From assembly GCA_937960625.1 (NCBI GenBank), contig CALGPD010000445.1, positions 1 to 11,984 of the forward strand: a stretch of DNA of 11,984 bases. Direction: 5' to 3'. The notes beneath the pieces are model-generated. The model was not told the origin of the DNA. It worked only from the letters and a program-made list of their open reading frames with translations, and made no database searches. The number at the start of each line of letters is the position of its first letter. Within the stretch, counting starts at the first letter, position 1. The position numbers and the translations under genes were made by a program. This document shows positions 8,001 through 11,984 of this stretch, piece by piece. Source of the stretch: an uncultured Spirochaetia bacterium. GTDB taxonomy: Bacteria; Spirochaetota; CALGPD01.

Positions 8001-8807
8001 ATATAGGCCTGATGATAAACCTGCATATATTGTAAACCATTTGGCTATCCGGAAAGACAAACCGAAATGATAATTTAAACTTGCAGATACTGTGGGTATT
8101 GATAAATCAAAATTTATAACCAGACGTTCATTTAAAGCCTTAAATGTAATTCCCGGTTTTATTATCATGGGAAAATTTTCTTTAGTATCAGGGTCATTTT
8201 CAATTGCATATGAAAAAGCATTTCTAATCTGAAACCCTAATGATAAAAAATATGTTAAATCAAATTGCATTCCCGCATCCACACTTAATTCTGTTCGTGA
8301 ATAGCTGCCCCCATTAAATTTCATTGATTGATTAAAAACTTTTGCAGCAAAACCAAGGCGTATTTTTTCACTTATTGAAACACCGTAACCGATATGCGTT
8401 ATTATTTGTGAATCTCCTGTCCCTTTATTTGGAACCTGATCATCAAAAGGCAGTAAATTTCCACTCTGCAAAGCAAATGTTGTATAATTTGCAGATATAC
8501 CCAAAGCCTGATTTTTTCCTAAAGGTATTCCAAAAGCTCCCATAATACTGGAATAGTTTATTAAATGAATCATTTGATAATTTAATGAAAACTCAAAATC
8601 TTCTATATAAGCTAAACCCGCAGGATTTAAATATAAAGCTGATGTGTCAAAAACATCCCCTGTGCCCGAATATCCCATCATAAATGCTTTGGTTCCACCG
8701 CCATATGAATATAAAAAAGGCTCACCTGAAGTATTTTCGTTAGCATATACAGCAAAAGATGCACAAAAAGTTATTAATAATAAAATTATAAACGTTTTCT
8801 TTTTCAT
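5094..8807 (-). CDS. Outer-membrane PorV/UPF0164-like barrel fused to a long TPR-like array
   Basis: The 1237-aa protein starts with a clear signal peptide (MKKKTFIILLLITF..., cleavage probably after AVYA at ~22). Residues ~30-318 look like a beta-barrel of the PorV/UPF0164 type: an early GGGTKAFMMGYSGTG segment, then DTSALYLNPAGLAY (these families carry an N-P-A-G-L motif), and alternating amphipathic strands ending in GVKFLIRP. From ~325 to the end there are about 16 TPR-like units (x-x-G-x8-[YF]-x2-A-I-x2-F-x2-V-L-x-I-[DQ]-x3-N), interrupted once by a Pro/Gly-rich linker at ~488-535. Most units repeat every 49-56 residues instead of the classical 34, suggesting an extra helix per unit. The array is rich in Lys and Arg. 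The barrel would sit in the outer membrane and the TPR array in the periplasm as a protein-binding scaffold. It is the first gene of the cluster, 129 bp downstream of alaS, with its own promoter-like site and no visible Shine-Dalgarno. The specific function is unknown. Confidence 0.88.
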   Translation of the reverse strand: MKKKTFIILLLITFCASFAVYANENTSGEPFLYSYGGGTKAFMMGYSGTGDVFDTSALYLNPAGLAYIEDFEFSLNYQMIHLINYSSIMGAFGIPLGKNQALGISANYTTFALQSGNLLPFDDQVPNKGTGDSQIITHIGYGVSISEKIRLGFAAKVFNQSMKFNGGSYSRTELSVDAGMQFDLTYFLSLGFQIRNAFSYAIENDPDTKENFPMIIKPGITFKALNERLVINFDLSIPTVSASLNYHFGLSFRIAKWFTIYAGLSSGLYAGGIDLRPFEELLFYFGVAYQEMNGDNKFTDGTKTSSGITLSFGVKFLIRPPSKKVNKQVKDFLKAQKAMRKGQYGRAMEILQDIQRDDVENKDLNQLTQEYLRIAQRRSTNKDWMSKKDKDRINRYMKKGIEDYHRRKFASSIRNFVKVIDIYPAHKNANAWLAKVRSEVNREATKFYKIGESFYINGKLVKAQRALKHCLSIDPEYTPASNLLKRIAGGATVAAIREGIAPPVIRRGVIISPTGNQGTPINAGGSNRIIVNAKNENEKLFQRGESYYYEAKYIESISILRKFVARSNDEELKLKANVIISKAEQKYKQNTNARIRKRRSEELYRVGMVALQNKRYRDAIDAFLKSWVSDRTNYKARSKLLETQRQLNAKLRALLNEGVALRDQKDFDEAIIKFDMVISIDKEHELAIKALALKRATQQERKGAAQRHLAIANDALRNRQYQAALTNYNIVLKIQPNNRTAQNGRRRALRMFTGRINGLLVKGRTQLRRRNFTGAIVFFDRVLLIDKNNRAANEGKKQAKDLMERASARRSVKENMQIAQARFDNRDFELALTTINRVLSVQPRNIRALELRNKCVVQIKREKQRRRIMKFFSEGARAFRKRKYDLAIKKWTQVLKEQSKSPDFDANVIREYIRRAGQLKKEAGNIALREGDKYYRLRRYKKAKESYQEALKRNPKSDAIRLKLTRVEQQISREVRLSFKKAERAFNDGNYAVAIKEYKKILNYEQESELANTAKDELQRSEDALKNRKKGDEYMDKRNYIEAITQFEYLLAINSRDKYAQEKRRQAMVALSRRIRRIKTDAVTFLRRRNYAKAIALLKIVVKFDKDDREAAARLAQAEREAKITVARNYARGVRAYNVRNWKAALAAFNVVRGINPTYKQTNKFYRRALENYNRITAKRNAAKRGQLQALFYQGITLYRQNKLRAAIAVWRRILAVDPGNAKARQYIQRAKFRLGG
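5098..5103 (-). promoter_or_regulatory. Ribosome binding site that selects the ATT start
   Basis: AGGAGG is read on the minus strand, within the last two Gly codons of the upstream TPR gene. Five nucleotides (ATAAT, containing the upstream stop TAA) separate it from ATT at 5092-5090. A second, weaker purine run, GAGGGG (5087-5082), lies 4 nt from a TTG at 5077-5075. The first site is a near-perfect Shine-Dalgarno at ideal spacing, and an in-frame TAG at 5104-5102 excludes starts further upstream. Confidence 0.65.
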
Positions 8808-8818
8808 AATACAAACTA

Positions 8819-8847
8819 ATTATATATCAATTGTCTAAGAATTTAAA
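8819..8847 (-). promoter_or_regulatory. Putative promoter for the three-gene cluster
   Basis: On the minus strand TTTAAA (8847-8842, 4/6 to the sigma70 -35 box), a 17-bp spacer and a perfect TATAAT (8824-8819) are followed after 11 bp by the ATG at 8807. Expected leader length is only ~4-6 nt, and no ribosome binding site precedes the ATG. The region is very AT-rich, so a chance match is possible. Its position between the alaS terminator-like hairpin and the cluster supports it. Confidence 0.45.
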
Positions 8848-8920
8848 AGCATTTTCTAAAATTTACTAACACTTAAATTGATATTTTATAAAATTTTCGA
8901 CAAATAAAATCAGTTTACTA

Positions 8921-8962
8921 TGAAAAAAGATTATTTTTAACTTTTTTTCTTAAAATAATCTT
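8921..8962 (-). terminator. AT-rich hairpin plus T-run at the end of alaS
   Basis: A perfect 11-bp inverted repeat, AAGATTATTTT (read from 8962) and AAAATAATCTT (ending at 8927), surrounds a 14-nt loop and is followed directly by a T-run (CTTTTTTC). The left arm lies inside the last alaS codons and the stop codon is at the base of the right arm. With one G-C pair the stem is weak for an intrinsic terminator, but the T-run immediately after it is typical. It would separate alaS transcription from the cluster downstream. Confidence 0.4.
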
Positions 8963-11546
8963 GAAGAGCAGTTTTTAGGTCATTTATGTCTGATGGAGAA
9001 GTGCCCCCGCCTTGTGCCATAACAGGCTTTCCGCCTCCACGGCCGTCGGTTTTTTCGTTTAGAATTTTTATTATATCAGATGCTGAAACACCTTTTGTCA
9101 CATTATCAGCGCTAACCGAACATAAATATTGTATTTTTTCATTTTCAAAAAAATATAAAATGGATATATATGAAGGTAAATTGTTCTTAACTCTGTCATT
9201 AAAAACGCGTAAATCTTTTGCGTCAGACACAGGGGCGTTCATAAACAAAACGTCAAAATTACCGAACTTTGAAATATTATCTTCTATCCCGGATTTTACG
9301 TCAACTCCTTCACCTGACTTGATTTTCTTTATTTCTTTTTCAAGTTCTTTAATTCTGGATATTAAATTGTCTACACGGTTGATTGTCTCTTCACCTTTGA
9401 CATTTAACTTTTCCTCAATACTGCTTAAAGCGTGTAAGTTCTCTTTAACATATTTCAAAGCTCCAAGACCTGTAACGCATTCAATTCTTCTTGTTCCAGA
9501 TGAAATTGAACTCTCTGAAACGATTTTAAAAAATCCTATATCTCCTGTTCTTTTTACATGAGAACCGCCGCAGAGTTCTGTTGAAAAATCCCCCATTTTT
9601 ACAACCCTTACGGTATCACCGTATTTATCTCCAAAAAAAGCAAGAGCTCCTTCTTCCATGGCTTCCTGTTTTCCCATGATTCTTATATTGACATCCAAAT
9701 TATCCATAATTGCACGGTTAACAATTTCTTCCACCTTTTCGATTTCACTTTGTTCCATGGAAGAAAAATGAGAAAAATCAAACCTCATTCTATCAGGCAA
9801 TACCTGTGAACCTAACTGGCGCACGTGTTCACCAAGAGTCATCTTTAATGCTTTCTGCGTTAAATGCGTTACCGAGTGATTACGCGTTATACTTTTCCTG
9901 CGGTCGGTGTCAATTACAGCTTCCACTTCTGTACCTTTAACGAGTTCCCCCTGCTTAATTTTACAAAAATGATAAATAATTCCATCGAGTTTTTTGGTAT
10001 CAATTACATCCGCTATCATTTCCGGGGATTTAATCTCACCCGTATCTCCTGTCTGGCCACCTGATTCACCGTAAAACGGTGTCTTATCCAGAACAATCAT
10101 TACATCGTCACCGGTTTCTGCTTTATCAATTTCTCCGTCATTATTAAAAATCAGCAGGGCGTTTACTCTGTCAACAATTTTAGTTTCACCGGTATATTCG
10201 GTTTCAGGCAAATCTTTTAACAACTCTGCTATTTTTGAAGACTCAACTTTCCATTGCTGCCGCCCTCTTTCCCGCTGCTCTTCCATAAAGCCGTCAAACT
10301 CTTTTTTATCAACTTCAAGGTCAGCATCTTCCGCGATTTCCACGGTAAGGTCAAGGGGGAAGCCCATGGTATCGTATAATTTAAAAGCTTCTTCACCGGA
10401 AATAATTTTCTTGCCCTGTTTTTTTAAATCTTCAATCAATGAATTAAGATAATTCACACCCTGATTTAAAGTCTGAAAAAACCTTTCTTCTTCGGCTTTT
10501 ATAACTTTTTCCGTATTAGCTTTGGTCTTTATAATTTCAGGATACTGCGTTCCCATTATTTCACAAATAATATCAACGAGCCTGTACATAAACGGCTCTT
10601 CAATCCCGATTATTTTACCGAACCGGATTGCCCTTCTTAAAATTCTTCTAATAACGTAACCCCTGCCTTCGTTAGACGGTAAAATCCCCTCGGACATGGC
10701 AAAAGTTACAGCGCGGATATGATCGGCAATAACGTTAAAAGCAGCAACGTTCTCACCTTCATACTTTTTCCCTGCCATTGTTTCAACTTTTTTAATGAAA
10801 GGGGAAAATAAATCCGTTTCATATACACTTTTCACGCCTTGAGAAATTAAACATAATCTTTCAAGCCCCATTCCTGTATCAATACCGGTCATGGGCAAAG
10901 GTTTAAACTCGCCTTGGGCTGTATAATTAAATTGATTAAAAACGAGATTCCAATATTCAATATATCTATTACAGTCACACCCCGGTTTACAATCAGGATC
11001 CCCGCAAGCAAACTCTTTGCCCAAATCATAATAAAGTTCGCTGCAAGGCCCGCAAGCTCCGGTTTCTCCGGCAGGGCCCCAGAAGTTATCCTTTTTACCA
11101 AGCCTGACTATTTTTCCAGCAGATATTCCAATGTCTTTATTCCATATTTCATATGCTTCATCGTCTTCTTCATAAACTGACACCCATATTTTATCCGTAT
11201 CCAGTTTAACAATGTCTTTTGAAAATTCCCATGCATATTCGATAGCGCCTTTTTTAAAGTAATCACCGAAAGAAAAGTTGCCCAGCATTTCAAAAAAAGT
11301 ATGATGCCTCGGTGTTCTTCCCACGTTTTCAAGGTCGGTTGTGCGTAAACACTTTTGACACGTTGTAGCTGTTGTATACGTTAAATCTATTTCACCCGCG
11401 AAATGCGGCTTAAACTGTACCATACCCGCTGTTGTAAACAACATGGTTGGGTCGCCCTGCGGCAGCAGCGGTGATGAAGGCAGTACTTCATGGTTTTTAC
11501 TTTTAAAATAATCTAAAAACGCTTTTCTAAGTTCTTTCGATGTCAT
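8937..11546 (-). CDS. alaS: Alanine--tRNA ligase
   Basis: This cytoplasmic enzyme attaches alanine to tRNA(Ala) and hydrolyses mischarged Ser/Gly-tRNA(Ala). The 869-aa product is of normal bacterial length and intact. The class II aminoacylation core spans ~1-240 (SSPLLPQGDPTMLFTTAGMVQFK; TPRHHTFFEMLGNFSFGDYF; GPAGETGACGPCSE; GIDTGMGLERL), followed by the tRNA-recognition helices (SNEGRGYVIRRILRRAIRFGK, ~291-311). The editing domain has both zinc-site motifs, HSVTH (557-561) and CGGSH (659-663), plus FYGESGGQTGDTG at ~491. The C-Ala region ends in GRGGGKPVMAQGGG. A Cys-rich loop (C181, C186, C190, C192) precedes RYIEYWNLVF. I place the start at ATG 11546: GGGAAG lies 5 nt upstream and MTSKELRKAFLDYF is the usual N-terminus. 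An in-frame TTG at 11585 would add 13 residues with no family counterpart and lies at the promoter edge. The gene appears monocistronic; no T-box leader is visible. Confidence 0.98.
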   Translation of the reverse strand: MTSKELRKAFLDYFKSKNHEVLPSSPLLPQGDPTMLFTTAGMVQFKPHFAGEIDLTYTTATTCQKCLRTTDLENVGRTPRHHTFFEMLGNFSFGDYFKKGAIEYAWEFSKDIVKLDTDKIWVSVYEEDDEAYEIWNKDIGISAGKIVRLGKKDNFWGPAGETGACGPCSELYYDLGKEFACGDPDCKPGCDCNRYIEYWNLVFNQFNYTAQGEFKPLPMTGIDTGMGLERLCLISQGVKSVYETDLFSPFIKKVETMAGKKYEGENVAAFNVIADHIRAVTFAMSEGILPSNEGRGYVIRRILRRAIRFGKIIGIEEPFMYRLVDIICEIMGTQYPEIIKTKANTEKVIKAEEERFFQTLNQGVNYLNSLIEDLKKQGKKIISGEEAFKLYDTMGFPLDLTVEIAEDADLEVDKKEFDGFMEEQRERGRQQWKVESSKIAELLKDLPETEYTGETKIVDRVNALLIFNNDGEIDKAETGDDVMIVLDKTPFYGESGGQTGDTGEIKSPEMIADVIDTKKLDGIIYHFCKIKQGELVKGTEVEAVIDTDRRKSITRNHSVTHLTQKALKMTLGEHVRQLGSQVLPDRMRFDFSHFSSMEQSEIEKVEEIVNRAIMDNLDVNIRIMGKQEAMEEGALAFFGDKYGDTVRVVKMGDFSTELCGGSHVKRTGDIGFFKIVSESSISSGTRRIECVTGLGALKYVKENLHALSSIEEKLNVKGEETINRVDNLISRIKELEKEIKKIKSGEGVDVKSGIEDNISKFGNFDVLFMNAPVSDAKDLRVFNDRVKNNLPSYISILYFFENEKIQYLCSVSADNVTKGVSASDIIKILNEKTDGRGGGKPVMAQGGGTSPSDINDLKTALQDYFKKKS

Positions 11547-11585
11547 GGGTTCTTCCCGTAATAATAATAAAGTTTTGGTTTTCAA

Positions 11586-11614
11586 AAAATAACAGGTTTA
11601 ATCACTACATTCAA
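11586..11614 (-). promoter_or_regulatory. Sigma70-type promoter for alaS
   Basis: On the minus strand TTGAAT (11614-11609) and TATTTT (11591-11586) are separated by exactly 17 bp, matching consensus at 4/6 and 5/6 positions. Transcription would begin near 11579 and give a ~33-nt leader containing GGGAAG before the ATG at 11546. This also argues against initiation at the TTG at 11585, which would lie upstream of the transcript start. Confidence 0.55.
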
Positions 11615-11779
11615 GCTAAATTAATAAAATAAAGAGTACGATTTTATTTTTGTTTATAAAGGAGAAAGTGAGCGTATTCAAGAGAGAATTGCCCATATAT
11701 TTATAGGATTAATTCGGATTGTGGTTATGAAAAATATTAACGCGCAAGTTCGGGGAAAACCGCAAAGAGGTATATTAAC

Positions 11780-11815
11780 GAGACTGCTTCGTCACATCCG
11801 TTCCTCGTAGGTGAC
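11780..11815 (-). repeat. Diverged half-copy of the palindromic repeat
   Basis: GAGACTGCTTCGTCAC followed by ATCCGTTCCTCGTAGGTGAC aligns over its length with the reverse complement of 307-341 (GAGATTGCTTCGTCAC, then TTACGTTTCTCGCAATGAC). Most positions match, with one length difference. It is inverted relative to that part of the left-hand element. Confidence 0.65.
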
Positions 11816-11854
11816 ACCGGCTTTTGCCTTTAGTGAAGCAAACTCGTGGCAATA

Positions 11855-11891
11855 GTCATTGCGAACACAGTGAAGCAATCCCGTTTGGTTT
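11855..11891. repeat. Second diverged half-copy of the palindromic repeat
   Basis: GTCATTGCGAACACAG, then TGAAGCAATCCCGTTTGGTTT, shares the GTCATTGCGA start and GAAGCAATC core of the element at 307-388. It also shares the TTTGGTTT edge with the reverse complement of 191-210 and 351-359. Together with 11780-11815 it probably represents one decayed element spanning about 11780-11891, with TAGTGAAGCAAACTCG (11831-11846) as an intervening fragment. Confidence 0.65.
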
Positions 11892-11984
11892 CACTATTCT
11901 AAGATAAAACTAGACACCGCTTTCAATGATTATAGGAGATAAACTAAACACATAGGCCTGCCGCTGCTTTAATCGTTATTTATT

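Larger units (their letters stand above)
11615..11984. other. Gene-poor region upstream of alaS
   Basis: No reading frame of convincing length or composition is present on either strand. The region contains an 8-bp A/T inverted repeat (AATAAAAT 11623-11630, ATTTTATT 11641-11648), a purine-rich AAAGGAG at 11658-11664 before a 12-codon frame starting at GTG 11668, and repeat copies at 11780-11815 and 11855-11891. The last ~90 bases hold frequent stops in all minus-strand frames, so no upstream neighbour gene is visible. Confidence 0.6.

Noticed and set aside
8986..9561. 191-codon open frame on the plus strand opposite the alaS C-terminal half
   Set aside because: It is fully antisense to a certain gene, has a Ser/Phe/Leu-rich composition expected from the complement of Lys/Glu-rich codons, and shows no domain or ribosome binding site.
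10889..11332. Two minus-strand frames (11332-11108 and 11101-10889) inside alaS
   Set aside because: They overlap the conserved aminoacylation core in another frame. alaS reads through intact, so there is no frameshift to explain.
11547..11585. Longer alaS start at TTG 11585
   Set aside because: It lies at the edge of the -10 box, upstream of the expected transcript start, adds residues with no family counterpart, and the ATG at 11546 has its own Shine-Dalgarno.
11547..11700. T-box or other riboswitch leader before alaS
   Set aside because: The predicted leader is only ~33 nt, and I see no T-box sequence or specifier-stem-like structure.
11724..11812. Small plus-strand frame ending in QRGILTRLLRHIRSS
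   Set aside because: Its C-terminal half is simply the translation of the palindromic repeat, and no ribosome binding site precedes the ATG.

Overview
The window reads as chromosomal DNA from an AT-rich, outer-membrane-bearing bacterium. Every convincing gene lies on the minus strand and uses the standard bacterial code. A PorV/UPF0164-like outer-membrane barrel fused to TPR repeats, a regulator-type beta-propeller protein and many short signal peptides are combinations I associate with the FCB group, Spirochaetota, Elusimicrobiota and related uncultured candidate phyla. Sequence reading alone does not fix the phylum. No phage, integrase, transposase, CRISPR array, rRNA or tRNA was seen.

Layout from right to left (direction of transcription): (1) 11592-11984 is gene-poor and carries degenerate palindromic repeats and a good sigma70-type promoter for alaS. 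(2) alaS (11546-8937) is complete, with an AT-rich hairpin and T-run overlapping its stop codon. (3) A 118-bp gap holds a promoter-like site only 11 bp from the next start codon. (4) A tight three-gene cluster follows: a 1237-aa exported barrel-plus-TPR protein (8807-5094); a ~950-aa exported protein with a seven-bladed propeller, Ig-like repeats, a coiled coil and a LysM-like domain (about 5092-2240); and a 550-aa inner-membrane sensor-like protein with an extracytoplasmic Cache-like region and a cytoplasmic GAF-like domain (2227-575). Gaps are 1 bp (if the second gene starts at an ATT codon) and 12 bp, so co-transcription is likely. (5) 55-574 is gene-free and carries an 82-bp palindromic repeat plus diverged relatives. 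(6) A further secreted-protein gene starts at 54 and runs off the left edge.

The three-gene cluster is the interesting part. Its products could form a chain from the outer membrane (barrel) through the periplasm (TPR array, propeller/Ig protein, LysM-like wall contact) to an inner-membrane sensor whose cytoplasmic part ends in a GAF-like domain with no output domain. That architecture is visible in the sequence; a shared function is inference. Other points worth checking are a probable ATT start codon with an ideal ribosome binding site, two near-leaderless promoter/start arrangements, a ~51-residue TPR-like period instead of 34, and palindromic repeats on both outer edges of the gene block.
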